Assembly (NCBI GenBank): GCA_017302135.1
Contig: JAFLDZ010000004.1
Span: 1 to 64,000, forward strand
Source of the DNA: Lysobacterales bacterium
GTDB taxonomy: Bacteria; Pseudomonadota; Gammaproteobacteria; Xanthomonadales; Xanthomonadaceae
Direction: 5' to 3'
Length of the DNA: 64,000 nt
Part shown: positions 53,431 through 62,511 of the stretch, in pieces
Numbering within the stretch: position 1 is the stretch's first letter
Layout: each line of letters begins with the position of its first letter
Made by a program: the position numbers and the translations under genes
The notes under the pieces: generated by a model
Told to the model about the DNA's origin: nothing
Database searches by the model: none
Seen by the model: the letters and a program-made list of their open reading frames with translations, nothing else

Positions 53431-55053
53431 ATGCGCATCCTTCGCACGTGCTTGTTGACTGTTATCGCGCTGACCTGCGGGGTGCAGGTCGATGCCGCCC
53501 GCCGCACGGACGCGTCCTCCGCCGGATCGGCTGCCGGGGCACCGCAGATCATGATCGGCCGATTGGAACTGGAGTGGGGCGACCCGGACGCGCAGGCCAA
53601 GGCCAGCGATGGGCCCGGCGGGCAGTTCCGCGCGACCCTGGTCGACGATACCGGTGTGCGTCGTGCGCTCGATACCGGGCAAGCGCTGCAGGCTGCCGAA
53701 GATCTGTATGCGCTCTACGGCCGCCGCATCGCGGTGTCGACCGTGCCGGCCGCTGCGAAGTCGGGCGGTGCGCGCGCTGCTCAGGTCCGCGCCCGGCGAA
53801 TCGATGCCATCGTGCCGATCGATGATCTTGTGGACGATCGTATGAAAGCCTCCGTGCCCGGTCGCGCACGCGCTGCCGTGCACAGCGATGAAGCCGTCGC
53901 CGGCGTCACCAGTTGGGTGACGTTGATGTGCAAGTTCAACGATATCGCCACCGAGCAGAAAACCCTGGCTTTCTTCCAATCGCAGTACGGCGGCGCCATC
54001 GGCCAGTTGGATCATTACTGGCAGGAAGTGTCCTACGGCAAGATCAATCTTGCCGGCAGCGATGCCTACGGCTGGGCCACGCTGCCGTTGCCGCGCGGCG
54101 ATTACGTCACGACCGATACCAACGGCAAGACCACCGCCAATCTCACCCGACTGTTCGAGGACTGCACCGCTGCGCACGACGCCAACGTGAACTTCGCGAT
54201 CAACGGCGGCGTGCAGGGCGTGAACATGATGTTCAATGGCGATCTCGACGGCTACGCTTGGGGCGGCAGCCGCTGCGCGACGCTCGATGGCGTCAACAAA
54301 TGCTGGAGCACCACGTGGAATCCGCCGTGGTCGTTCGGCAACCTTGCGCCGCTCTCGCACGAGATGGGTCATGCCTACGGTCTGCCGCACGCCAACAACG
54401 CGGACAACGACTCCGACCCCTACGACAACCCATGGGATGTGATGAGCGATGCGTGGAGCAATGCAGTCGGCAATGCCACCTATGGCTCGCTGCCGAAACA
54501 CATCAACATCTACTCGCGCAATCGTCTGGGCTGGGTCGTCGACGCGCGCAAGCTCACGGTGACCGCAGGTGCGCCCGCGCGTTCGATCGCGATCGATCGC
54601 GCCAGTCTGGCCGGTTCGACGAATCGACAGATGTTGATTCTCAACTATCCCGATCAGGCCAGCCGCTACTACACGCTCGAAGTACGCAAGCGCGGCGGCA
54701 ATTACGAGAACCGCCTGGCCGGCGACGCCGTGATCGTCCACGAAGTCCAGACTTCGCGGAAAGAACCTTCATGGAGCATGGATGCGGACACGCCGCCCGC
54801 CAATCGCGCCAACAACGAAGGCAGCATGTTCAAGGTCGGCGAAACCTGGGTGTCATCCGACTATGCCTTTCGGGTCACGGTGGATGCCCAGACTGTCGAG
54901 GGTTTCGTCGTCACGGTGCGTCCCGGTCCGCGCAAGAGCCTGCCCGGCCAGCAGGTGCAGTCGCCTGGCACCGCCAAACCTGCCGCAGCCGCGATACCAG
55001 CAGCCGATCGCCACGGCCTTCGCGGCGTCGCTGCGTTCGAAGGGCGCCGGTAA
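53431..55053 (+). CDS. Secreted zinc metallopeptidase (M6/gluzincin-like)
   Basis: A 540-residue secreted protease. A signal peptide (about 1-22) and an N-terminal pro-region precede the domain with HEMGHAYGLPH (His310, Glu311, His314, His320) and YDNPWDVMSD downstream as Met-turn candidate. WQEVSYGKINLAGS and MMFNGDLDGYAWGGSRC resemble M6/immune-inhibitor-like peptidases. A beta-rich C-terminal domain and a Pro/Ala-rich tail follow. The ATG at 53431 directly precedes the signal. It probably degrades extracellular protein. Confidence 0.85.
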   Translation: MRILRTCLLTVIALTCGVQVDAARRTDASSAGSAAGAPQIMIGRLELEWGDPDAQAKASDGPGGQFRATLVDDTGVRRALDTGQALQAAEDLYALYGRRIAVSTVPAAAKSGGARAAQVRARRIDAIVPIDDLVDDRMKASVPGRARAAVHSDEAVAGVTSWVTLMCKFNDIATEQKTLAFFQSQYGGAIGQLDHYWQEVSYGKINLAGSDAYGWATLPLPRGDYVTTDTNGKTTANLTRLFEDCTAAHDANVNFAINGGVQGVNMMFNGDLDGYAWGGSRCATLDGVNKCWSTTWNPPWSFGNLAPLSHEMGHAYGLPHANNADNDSDPYDNPWDVMSDAWSNAVGNATYGSLPKHINIYSRNRLGWVVDARKLTVTAGAPARSIAIDRASLAGSTNRQMLILNYPDQASRYYTLEVRKRGGNYENRLAGDAVIVHEVQTSRKEPSWSMDADTPPANRANNEGSMFKVGETWVSSDYAFRVTVDAQTVEGFVVTVRPGPRKSLPGQQVQSPGTAKPAAAAIPAADRHGLRGVAAFEGRR

Positions 55054-55418
55054 CTCGCTGAATACCGGGCCCGAGAAGGCTTTCCGGATTGCCTGCGCGC
55101 GAGCCTACTGCGCGCAATCCGGGGCCTCGCGGTGAACCTCGTTCGATCGACGATGGTGGCAATGCGGCAGGGCTGGTTTTCCAGCGCCGGACATCCGGGA
55201 ACAGTAGAAAGCGGCGAGGGCGTGCCTTTGAGTCCCGATCCGGGCCGTGCCCTGCCCATTATCGGCATCAATGGATGCGCCCGGTGACGGTGTGTCCGGT
55301 GATACCGTCGAACTGCCCGGGGGGATTCCTGGACGGGCGTCGAATCGTTAGCCCCGCTGCACAGACGAGTGCAGCGTTGCTAATGCCATTGTTTATGGAA
55401 CATATCAAGGAGAAACCC
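55054..55418. other. Intergenic gap with no gene seen
   Basis: There is no credible coding sequence, RNA or repeat in these 365 bases. The frame of the following gene is open from 55089, but this part lacks homology and a ribosome site. A well-placed AAGGAG at 55407-55412 precedes the next ATG. Confidence 0.6.
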
Positions 55419-55892
55419 ATGTTGAAGCAATCGTCTTATCAGCCTTATCTGTCTGCGGCCGTCCTGCTCTGTGCGTTGATCGCTAGCCCGTTTGCAAGCG
55501 CCGCGTGCGGTTGCCCGGACGACGGCCACGGCTCACCGATCGCTGTGCCGGTTATGGGAGGGGCTGGGCTGGGCGAATCGTTCCCACCGACCGTCGATGT
55601 GGCGCCCGACCCGACGTGGCAAGTCTATGAATTCGCGCGCGATGGCATCCGTTACGTCCAGATCAACGACAAAACCGGACGCGTCAGAGCCGCAGTCGGC
55701 CGAATCGACAGCACGTTCTGGGTGTTGCCGATCGGCAGCGATGTGGAACGTGTATCGATCTCGGCCGAAGCCTCGCAGATAGCCAACAGCCGCCTGATCT
55801 ACCGGTCGAACGAAGTCGAGGTCCTGTCCTACCGCAGTGGTAACCAGGACCGCTGGATCATCCGACAACCCGATGCTGCTTCTGCTCAGTGA
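55419..55892 (+). CDS. Secreted small hypothetical protein
   Basis: A 157-residue protein with a signal peptide (about 1-31, ending FASAAC). After it, CGCPDDGHGSPIAVPVMGG is Cys/Gly-rich. The rest is beta-like, including VYEFARDGIRYVQINDKTGR and GRIDSTFWVLPIGSD with WIIRQPDA at the end. The family is not recognised. The ATG at 55419 has AAGGAG 6 bases upstream. Its last seven bases overlap the convergent MASE1-like gene end. Confidence 0.6.
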   Translation: MLKQSSYQPYLSAAVLLCALIASPFASAACGCPDDGHGSPIAVPVMGGAGLGESFPPTVDVAPDPTWQVYEFARDGIRYVQINDKTGRVRAAVGRIDSTFWVLPIGSDVERVSISAEASQIANSRLIYRSNEVEVLSYRSGNQDRWIIRQPDAASAQ

Positions 55893-57418
55893 AGCGTCGA
55901 TTCCGCATCCACGGGCTCGGACAACAACATGCTGATGCGATTGAGATGGCGGCGCCTCACGGCGCCGCCATGCGCTTTGACCCGGCCTTCCAGTTCCATG
56001 GCGGCGAGCAGTCCGCCCTGACTGTGCTGTAGATCCGCATCGGCTGTCGGTTTCGCGATCACGAACACGGCGATCCCGCGTTTGCCGCCGTAGCGCCAGA
56101 CTCTTGTTTTTACGGTGTATTGTTCCGGATCGCATTCGGACAACAGGGCGAATGCATTGCACACGCATCGATAAGCGGCCAGTTGAAGATCCACTGTCAA
56201 TCGTTTGGGTTGACCGCGCAGCTGATAGCGGACAGTGGTTTCGTTCGCCCAGAAATCGGTGAATGCTTCGGCGTTGAGCACGGCATACAGACCCTGTGCC
56301 TCGATGCGCATCGGATACAGCGCCAACGCCTGTTGATCGAACAACCGGGCATGCGCCACGCCGCGGCTGTTCAGGTCCATCGCGGCCTCGAAGTGTCGAT
56401 GCTGTTTCAACCATTCCACCAGGTCGTCGCGGTAGTCATCGAGGCGCAGCTGCATTTGCGCCATGTAGATCACCTGGTCGCGCAGCTTGCTCTCGCTCGA
56501 CAGGAAGCTGTTCTGCGCGAGCAGCAGCGCCTCTTTTTCGGCGACACCCGCAACCCGGGCCTTGTCGAAGAGGTCAGAAATCACGGTGCCGAGCATCAGC
56601 AATCCGGTCGCCGCGATCGCCAGCGCCTGCTGGGTCACGAAAATTTCGGCATCGTAGGTGCCGGGCGTGTTCATGTAGGGGATTTTCATGGCCGTGACGA
56701 TATTCACGGCCAGGATGCCGATGGCAGCACCCCGCCAGCCATGCCGGAACGTCAGGCCGACGACCGGCAGCAGCATCAGCATCAGCAGGCCCTGATGGAA
56801 TGCGGCCTCCAGCGCCGGGACGGCGGCGACGCAATAAAGCGTGAAGATTGCCGCGCCGGCGATGAGGGTGTCGCGAACGGCATGTCTGGGTTTGATCTGC
56901 CCGTTGTTTCTGCCGAGGAACAACAGCACAGGCAGCGCCACCATCAGGATCCCGAGATAGTCCCCGACCGAGAACTTGTAGAGATTGGCGAAGGACACCG
57001 AAGCTCTTGGGCCGTACAGACAGTAGTTCAGGATCATGTTGGAGATGGACGACCACACGGCGATCGAAAGCGCCGCCAGCGGGAGCCAGCGCGTCTTGTC
57101 CTGGTCGGTTTTGAATTTGTTGCGCAGCAGCAATGCCAGCGACGACACCATGGGCATCAGCAGGAACGGGCTGAGATAGGCCCAGAGCGCGCTGTACTGC
57201 TCCGCTTTGGGGACCCGCATGACCAGCAGCGCAGCCGCATCGCCGGCGAACAGGTAGGGCCAGTAGCGATAAGGCACGAACAGCAGCGAGACCGCGCGGA
57301 GGCCGGCGGGCAGATACCACTGATCGAACGACAGGCACCAGGCCCCCAGGAACGAAGCACAGTAGGCCGCGCTGAGCACGAGGCCTTTGGCTGTGTCACT
57401 CCATTTGGCATCTTCCAT
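55886..57418 (-). CDS. MASE1-like membrane sensor with degenerate histidine-kinase ATPase domain
   Basis: A 510-residue protein. Eight or so hydrophobic helices (about residues 15-300) with LSFDQWYLPAGLRAVSLLF and YRYWPYLFAGDAAALL resemble the MASE1 sensory domain. A coiled coil (about 305-350, LLAQNSFLSSESKLRDQVI) links to a C-terminal part that follows the NarL-type kinase layout: LQLAAYRCVCNAFALL stands where the N box should be, GIAVFVIAKPT near the D box and MELEGRVKAHGGAVRR at the G2 position. The phospho-acceptor His and key ATP residues are not seen. It may sense a signal without kinase activity. Confidence 0.65.
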   Translation of the reverse strand: MEDAKWSDTAKGLVLSAAYCASFLGAWCLSFDQWYLPAGLRAVSLLFVPYRYWPYLFAGDAAALLVMRVPKAEQYSALWAYLSPFLLMPMVSSLALLLRNKFKTDQDKTRWLPLAALSIAVWSSISNMILNYCLYGPRASVSFANLYKFSVGDYLGILMVALPVLLFLGRNNGQIKPRHAVRDTLIAGAAIFTLYCVAAVPALEAAFHQGLLMLMLLPVVGLTFRHGWRGAAIGILAVNIVTAMKIPYMNTPGTYDAEIFVTQQALAIAATGLLMLGTVISDLFDKARVAGVAEKEALLLAQNSFLSSESKLRDQVIYMAQMQLRLDDYRDDLVEWLKQHRHFEAAMDLNSRGVAHARLFDQQALALYPMRIEAQGLYAVLNAEAFTDFWANETTVRYQLRGQPKRLTVDLQLAAYRCVCNAFALLSECDPEQYTVKTRVWRYGGKRGIAVFVIAKPTADADLQHSQGGLLAAMELEGRVKAHGGAVRRRHLNRISMLLSEPVDAESTLH

Positions 57419-57549
57419 TGCTTTCCCCTAAGTCCTTGTACCCGGACGAGCCCGATGGCGCTCAGATATGTGCGCTTTCCCTATACGCTATTCGCATAAA
57501 AGAACGGATTCGTCAAATCCGGGCATGTCCGGGAGCGCGCCAGGCAAGT

Positions 57550-58215
57550 CTACAACGCGCCGAGGACGGCACCGAAAATTTTGAGGTTCGGCAGCTCGGA
57601 GGTTTGTACTTCCGTGTACTCGGCGTCTTTGCCGTAACCAAGAACCAGCCAATGGTCGCGGCGTATCAGGAGCCGGCGCACATCGGGGCGGCCCCAGAGG
57701 GAATAGGCGTAGGTGCCGCCATCGACGACCTGGTCGTGCTGCGTGGCGGTGATATCCACCAGTACCAGCGCGTGCCGTTCGATTTCGGGTTCCATTGCGT
57801 GGGAAGGCTGGAAGGTCCAGCGCACTTCCTCGATCGCGGTCAGGCCGATCTTCCGTCTGGCCAGGAAATCCGGCAACAGGATCCGGGCGGGTCCCTCGGA
57901 ATGCCCGAATTCGATGAGCCGTTCGATCGTGACATGGTCCACAGGCGATGCGCCCGTGCGAGCTCCAAGGGACGGAGTCTTGTGCGGCGGCGTGTATCCC
58001 GCATGCAGCAAGCGCTCATAGCCTTCACTGATGCGCTCAGGCGCGACGCCCAGCAGGGCGGCGATAGCAACGGCTCGTTCGGCAGGGATCGGTCGTCGGC
58101 CCGTCCGCCATTGCGACACGTTGTTGCTTCCGACCCTGGCATGCGCGGCCACGGTGATATTCCGGGTACCCGTGCTGTCCATCGCTTCCGCGAAGGCGCG
58201 TGCGTATCTGTCCAT
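57550..58215 (-). CDS. XRE/S24-type repressor with altered catalytic site
   Basis: A 221-residue protein with a CI/LexA-like layout. The N-terminal HTH (about 20-65, AAHARVGSNNVSQWRTGRR, with IPAERAVAIAALLGV) is followed by a linker and an S24 peptidase-like domain (about 120-221). In the place of the usual SM-EPT motif it reads PSHAMEPEIERHALVLVDI, with Ala in the catalytic Ser position. RRLLIRRD stands where the Lys is expected. It is therefore probably non-cleaving, controlled by ligand or protein contact. It is transcribed toward the MASE1-like gene. Confidence 0.7.
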   Translation of the reverse strand: MDRYARAFAEAMDSTGTRNITVAAHARVGSNNVSQWRTGRRPIPAERAVAIAALLGVAPERISEGYERLLHAGYTPPHKTPSLGARTGASPVDHVTIERLIEFGHSEGPARILLPDFLARRKIGLTAIEEVRWTFQPSHAMEPEIERHALVLVDITATQHDQVVDGGTYAYSLWGRPDVRRLLIRRDHWLVLGYGKDAEYTEVQTSELPNLKIFGAVLGAL

Positions 58216-58479
58216 GCGGTCATCCTAACGGAATTCAGGATTTTGAGTACTGGCGCTGGAACTTTAGATATTGACATGAAAAATAGCAATGCTATCTTTC
58301 AAGTCGCGCCGTATTGCAGCTTGATGCGCCATTTGTCTGCAAGGCAGTTCGTACGCAATGGGGTGGGGGAGATCGACGGCAGCCACGACGGCTTGCCGGG
58401 AGGTTCGGGCCGACAGAACGATCGCCGACCCGAAGCCAAGGGGCTTACCTGCATGGTGGTATCACAAGGGAGGTGCAGC
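58216..58479. promoter_or_regulatory. Divergent control region between the S24-type repressor and the CsrA-like genes
   Basis: These 264 bases separate divergent genes. A relatively AT-rich stretch (58235-58300) contains GATATTGACATG, with TTGACA at 58268-58273 as a -35 candidate and TATCTT at 58292-58297 as a possible -10 box 18 bases later. Near 58467-58474, AAGGGAGG precedes the GTG start and also resembles the GGA core bound by CsrA, so autoregulation is possible. No coding sequence is seen. Confidence 0.4.
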
Positions 58480-58884
58480 GTGCTGATTCTGACGTGCCGT
58501 GTCGGCGAAACCATCCGCATCGGCAATGATTTGAGCGTGACCCTGCAAGACCGCTGCCGCGGCCGCGTCACGGTCAGCGTCATCGGGCCGGTTGAGGCCG
58601 ACCTCTACTTCGACAACGTGTGCATGAGACCTTCAGTGCTGCCCAGCGGTGCGCGGTCGTATCTGTTCTCGATGCTTGCGATCCGGCGTTTCCGGGTCGG
58701 CGAGATCGAGATCAGGGTCTGGTTGCCCGGAGATGCGGTTTCGCTGGCGGCGGAATGCGACGAACATCTGCATGTCGGTGTCATTGCTCCGAAGTCCTTG
58801 CAGGTTTCCTGTGAATCGAAAAGCCAGGATGTCCGCCAAGCCGCGGATTCGACTCATGCGTTGTCCGGCCTGGTCTGGGCCTGA
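58480..58884 (+). CDS. Fused double-CsrA-like protein A
   Basis: A 134-residue protein built from two CsrA-like units. Unit 1 (1-46) starts LILTCRVGETIRIGNDLSV, as in CsrA strand beta-1 and its turn, and ends with RVTVSVIGPVEADLYFD. Unit 2 (61-112) has YLFSMLAIRRFRVGEIEIR and ends HLHVGVIAPKSLQVSCE. The key beta-5 Arg of CsrA (in HRE) is missing in both units. The GTG start at 58480 has AAGGGAGG upstream. It is 12 bases from a paralogue with the same layout. RNA binding is doubtful; a regulator or decoy of its neighbour is possible. Confidence 0.65.
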   Translation: MLILTCRVGETIRIGNDLSVTLQDRCRGRVTVSVIGPVEADLYFDNVCMRPSVLPSGARSYLFSMLAIRRFRVGEIEIRVWLPGDAVSLAAECDEHLHVGVIAPKSLQVSCESKSQDVRQAADSTHALSGLVWA

Positions 58885-58896
58885 GGTCATCACGCC

Positions 58897-59343
58897 ATGC
58901 TCATCCTCAACCGCCGCGTCGGCGAAACCATCCGCATCGGAGACGAGATCTCCGTGACCGTCTACGACAAACTGCGCTATCACGTCACGATGGGTGTGAT
59001 CGCGCCGTCGAGTGCCCGGTTGTTATATGGAGACGCGTGCCTGCGCCCCGCGATTCTTCCCGACGGTGAGCGCTTTTACCTGATTTCACTGCTGACGTCG
59101 GAAAGCTTCCGCATCGACGATGTCGAACTCAACGTCAACTTCACGCCCTCCTATCTCGGTGCGGGGCCCACGCGCAAGCGTCAGGTGCGCATTGCGGTAG
59201 CGGCACCGCAATCGGTGGCGGTGCATCGCGAAGAAATCTATCTTCGCCGCTTGGAGCTTGCCGGAAAGCGCTGCCCGCCCATGCCGTTCTCGACCTGGCT
59301 CCGCCAAGCCAATCTGGCCGTATCCAGCCGCGCAGTCGCCTGA
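58897..59343 (+). CDS. Fused double-CsrA protein B with one preserved RNA-binding face
   Basis: A 148-residue protein of two CsrA units. Unit 1 (1-46) has a complete N-terminal half, MLILNRRVGETIRIGDEISV, but a changed beta-5 (ARLLYGD). Unit 2 (60-118) has a changed beta-1 (YLISLLTSESFRID) but a textbook second half, RQVRIAVAAPQSVAVHREEI (95-114). In the CsrA dimer the RNA site combines beta-1 of one chain with beta-5 of the other, so this single chain would keep exactly one working site. A C-terminal tail of about 30 residues follows. It would bind GGA motifs in mRNA leaders (inference). Confidence 0.8.
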   Translation: MLILNRRVGETIRIGDEISVTVYDKLRYHVTMGVIAPSSARLLYGDACLRPAILPDGERFYLISLLTSESFRIDDVELNVNFTPSYLGAGPTRKRQVRIAVAAPQSVAVHREEIYLRRLELAGKRCPPMPFSTWLRQANLAVSSRAVA

Positions 59344-59631
59344 GTTTCCGTACCCGGCTGCTGTTTTCGCGCAATCGCGCGGGCTTCTCGACATTTCTGA
59401 TCGTCGACGTTTCCGATCGGCCCGATGGCTGCGGCACTTCGGCCGATCTGCGGCTGAGCGTCCATCATGCGGGTCCAATGCCGTCCACAGCGGCGGAAAC
59501 ATGGCGGGCGGACTACAATCGTCCCGCATCGACGGGTATGCGCGCGTGCGGCCCAGCGCAATGTCGGCCTGATCGTGAGCCGGCATCAGAAATTCGAATA
59601 AAATTCCGATGGATCAATGAGATAGCCATTC
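59344..59631 (+). promoter_or_regulatory. Upstream region of the trpG operon
   Basis: These 288 bases contain no gene. TACAAT at 59514-59519 is a possible -10 box without a clear -35. Close to the trpG start the sequence becomes AT-rich (AATTCGAATAAAATTCC, 59589-59605). No terminator-antiterminator pair or run of Trp codons is seen, so attenuation is not supported. Confidence 0.35.
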
Positions 59632-60216
59632 ATGGTGCTGATGATCGACAACTACGACAGCTTCACCTACAACCTGGTGCAGTACCTGCAGGCGCTGGGT
59701 GCGGACGTGAAGGTGGTGCGCAACGACGAACTGAGCGTCGCGCAGATCGAAGCGCTCAACCCTTCGGCCATCGTCATTTCCCCGGGCCCGTGCACGCCCA
59801 ACGAAGCGGGCGTGTCGGTGGACGTGATCCGCGAACTGGGTGACCGCATTCCGATTCTAGGCGTCTGCCTGGGCCATCAGAGCATCGGTCAGGCCTACGG
59901 CGGGGATGTCGTCCGCGCGGGCCGGATCATGCACGGCAAGACCTCGCGCATCCATCATCAGGGCAAGGGCGTGTTCGCAGGCCTGCCCGACCGTTACGAA
60001 GCGACGCGTTACCACTCGCTGGTGGTCGATCAAGGCACCTTGCCCGATACCCTTGAGGTTACCGCGTGGACCGAGAACGACGACGGCACGATCGAAGAGA
60101 TCATGGGGTTGCGCCACCGCGAATATCCGGTGGAAGGCGTGCAGTTCCATCCCGAATCGATCCTGACCGAACACGGCCATGCGCTGCTGAAGAATTTCCT
60201 CGCGCGCGCTGCTTGA
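59632..60216 (+). CDS. trpG: Anthranilate synthase component II (glutamine amidotransferase)
   Basis: A 194-residue class I glutamine amidotransferase giving ammonia to TrpE (and possibly to aminodeoxychorismate synthase, PabA role). Recognised by [45 protein letters not shown] with the catalytic Cys, TARYH-like RYHSLVVD and [14 protein letters not shown] with the catalytic His and Glu. The ATG at 59632 is used; an ATG three codons later is possible. First gene of trpG-trpD-ABM-trpC-HAD. Confidence 0.95.
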   Translation: MVLMIDNYDSFTYNLVQYLQALGADVKVVRNDELSVAQIEALNPSAIVISPGPCTPNEAGVSVDVIRELGDRIPILGVCLGHQSIGQAYGGDVVRAGRIMHGKTSRIHHQGKGVFAGLPDRYEATRYHSLVVDQGTLPDTLEVTAWTENDDGTIEEIMGLRHREYPVEGVQFHPESILTEHGHALLKNFLARAA

Positions 60217-60275
60217 GCGCACCCGGCGCCGCCGCCTGCGCTCCCGAAACCGACTCCGAATTGCGAACGCCATCC

Positions 60276-61310
60276 ATGTCGATCACACCACAACAAGCCT
60301 TGCAGCGGACCATCGAGCATCGCGAGATCTTCCATGACGAAATGGTCGAGCTGATGCGCCAGATCATGCGCGGCGAAGTGTCGCCGCCGATGGTCTCGGC
60401 GATCCTCACCGGCCTGCGCGTGAAGAAGGAAACCATCGGCGAGATCGCCGCTGCGGCTTCTGTGCTGCGCGAGTTCTCGCACACGGTCGAAGTGCCCGAT
60501 CGCGACCGTCTGGTGGACATCGTCGGCACCGGCGGCGACGGCGCGCATACCTTCAACATTTCCACCGCCAGCATGTTCGTGATCGCGGCGGCCGGTGCGA
60601 AAGTCGCGAAGCACGGCAATCGCAGCGTGTCGTCGAAATCCGGCAGTGCCGATGTGCTCGAAGCGCTGGGCGCGAAGATCGAACTGCAGCCCGAACAGGT
60701 GGCTGCTTGCATCGCAGCCACCGGCATCGGCTTCATGTTCGCGCCGGTGCATCATCCGGCGATGAAGATGGTGGCGCCGGTGCGACGCGAGATGGGCGTG
60801 CGCACGATCTTCAATATCCTCGGGCCGCTCACCAATCCCGCCGGCGCGCCGAACATCCTGATGGGCGTGTTCCATCCCGATCTCGTCGGCATCCAGGCGC
60901 GCGTGCTGCAGGAACTGGGCGCCAAGCGCGCGCTGGTGGTGTGGGGGCGCGATGGCATGGACGAACTCTCGCTCGGCGCGGCATCGCTGGTCGCGGAACT
61001 GCGCGATGGCGTGGTGCGCGAATATGAAGTGCATCCCGAGGATTTCGGTATCGGCATGTCGGCCAGCCGGAATCTGCGCGTCGAGGATGCGCAGGAGTCC
61101 AAAGCGATGCTGCTCGAAGCGCTGGACAACAAGCCCGGGCTGCCGCGCGAGATCGTCAGCTTCAACGCCGGTGCCGCGCTGTATGTGGCCGGCAGCGCCG
61201 ACACGATCGCCCACGGTATCGAAGCGGCGCGTGCCGCGATCGCCAGTGGCGATGCGCGCGCCAAGCTCGAACATTTCATCGATACCACGCAGAAACTGGC
61301 GGCATCATGA
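60276..61310 (+). CDS. trpD: Anthranilate phosphoribosyltransferase
   Basis: A 344-residue enzyme joining anthranilate and PRPP, the second step of tryptophan synthesis. Recognised by EMRQIMRGE-like [36 protein letters not shown] (PRPP loop), [38 protein letters not shown] and [17 protein letters not shown]. The ATG at 60276 matches homologues. Its stop overlaps the next ATG by four bases (61307-61310). Confidence 0.96.
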   Translation: MSITPQQALQRTIEHREIFHDEMVELMRQIMRGEVSPPMVSAILTGLRVKKETIGEIAAAASVLREFSHTVEVPDRDRLVDIVGTGGDGAHTFNISTASMFVIAAAGAKVAKHGNRSVSSKSGSADVLEALGAKIELQPEQVAACIAATGIGFMFAPVHHPAMKMVAPVRREMGVRTIFNILGPLTNPAGAPNILMGVFHPDLVGIQARVLQELGAKRALVVWGRDGMDELSLGAASLVAELRDGVVREYEVHPEDFGIGMSASRNLRVEDAQESKAMLLEALDNKPGLPREIVSFNAGAALYVAGSADTIAHGIEAARAAIASGDARAKLEHFIDTTQKLAAS

Positions 61311-61666
61311 GCAGCCTGCCGTTCCCGGAGCGTTTCGCCGACACGCCAACGCCGCCATATTACGCCGTCATGTTCACGTCGCTGCGTAACGGCGAAGATG
61401 CTGAGGGTTATGACGAAGCCTCGGTGCGCATGATGGATCTCGCGCAGCAGCAGTCTGGTTATCTAGGCGCGGAATCGGTACGCGGTGTCGATGGTGTTGG
61501 CATCACCGTCAGCTACTGGCGCACCGAAGCCGATATTCTGTCCTGGAAGCATCAGGTCGAACACGCAGCCACCCGCGCGCGAGGTCGTCGCGACTGGTAC
61601 ACGCGCTATATCACCCGCGTCGCCAAGGTCGAACGCGCCTACGACTGGTTCGCGAAAAACCCATGA
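61307..61666 (+). CDS. Antibiotic-biosynthesis-monooxygenase (ABM) domain protein
   Basis: A 119-residue protein with one ABM ferredoxin-like domain: [36 protein letters not shown] and [19 protein letters not shown] followed by [16 protein letters not shown]. Small ABM proteins act as cofactor-free oxygenases, haem-degrading enzymes or binding proteins. It is fully inside the trp operon with ATGA overlaps on both sides, so it is made with TrpD and TrpC. A role in tryptophan metabolism is not established. Confidence 0.82.
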   Translation: MSSLPFPERFADTPTPPYYAVMFTSLRNGEDAEGYDEASVRMMDLAQQQSGYLGAESVRGVDGVGITVSYWRTEADILSWKHQVEHAATRARGRRDWYTRYITRVAKVERAYDWFAKNP

Positions 61667-62511
61667 CGGACAGCATGCGCTACGAAAACGCGAACACAGC
61701 GCGCGCGGATATCCTGCAGCGCATACTGGATCGCAAAGCCGAAGAGGTAGCCGAACGCAGCGCGCGCGTGCCGCTGGAAGTATTGCGCGCACAGCTCGCA
61801 GACGCGCCGCCGCCCCGCGGTTTCATCGCCGCGATCGAAGCGAAGCGCGCGGCCGGAAAACCTGCGGTGATCGCCGAGGTCAAGAAGGCCAGCCCGTCGA
61901 AAGGCGTGATCCGCGAGGATTTCGATCCCGCAGCGATCGCGCGCAGCTACGAAGCCGCTGGCGCCGCCTGTCTGTCGGTGTTGACCGATGTCGATTTCTT
62001 CCAGGGCGCCGATGCCTATCTGCAGCAGGCGCGCGCCGCCTGCGCGCTGCCGGTGCTGCGCAAGGATTTCACCGTCGATCCTTATCAGATCGTGGAAGCG
62101 CGTGCGCTCGGTGCCGACTGCATCCTGTTGATCGTGTCGGCATTGGATGACGCGCAGTTGACTTCGCTGTATCGAGAAGCGATGAGCATCGGTCTCGACG
62201 CGCTGGTCGAAGTGCATGATGCGGTCGAGCTCGGGCGAGCGCTTGAACTGCGGCCCATCGGCGGACGTCTGCCGCTGATCGGCGTCAACAACCGCAACCT
62301 GCGCACGTTCGAGGTTTCGCTCGCGACCACGCTGTCGTTGAAGTCCGCGATGGCCGCCGAACGTATTCTTGTCACCGAAAGCGGTATCGGTACGCGCGAT
62401 GATGTCGAACGCATGCTCGATGCCGGTGTCGATACGTTCCTGGTCGGCGAATCCTTCATGCGCGAACCCGATCCGGGCGCGGCGCTGCAGCGGCTGTTCT
62501 TTCCGGCATGA
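61663..62511 (+). CDS. trpC: Indole-3-glycerol phosphate synthase
   Basis: A 282-residue TIM-barrel enzyme closing the indole ring in tryptophan synthesis. Recognised by [90 protein letters not shown] and [17 protein letters not shown], with the catalytic Lys and Glu in these blocks. The TrpF isomerase part is absent, so it is the monofunctional form. It overlaps both neighbours by four bases. Confidence 0.96.
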   Translation: MTDSMRYENANTARADILQRILDRKAEEVAERSARVPLEVLRAQLADAPPPRGFIAAIEAKRAAGKPAVIAEVKKASPSKGVIREDFDPAAIARSYEAAGAACLSVLTDVDFFQGADAYLQQARAACALPVLRKDFTVDPYQIVEARALGADCILLIVSALDDAQLTSLYREAMSIGLDALVEVHDAVELGRALELRPIGGRLPLIGVNNRNLRTFEVSLATTLSLKSAMAAERILVTESGIGTRDDVERMLDAGVDTFLVGESFMREPDPGAALQRLFFPA

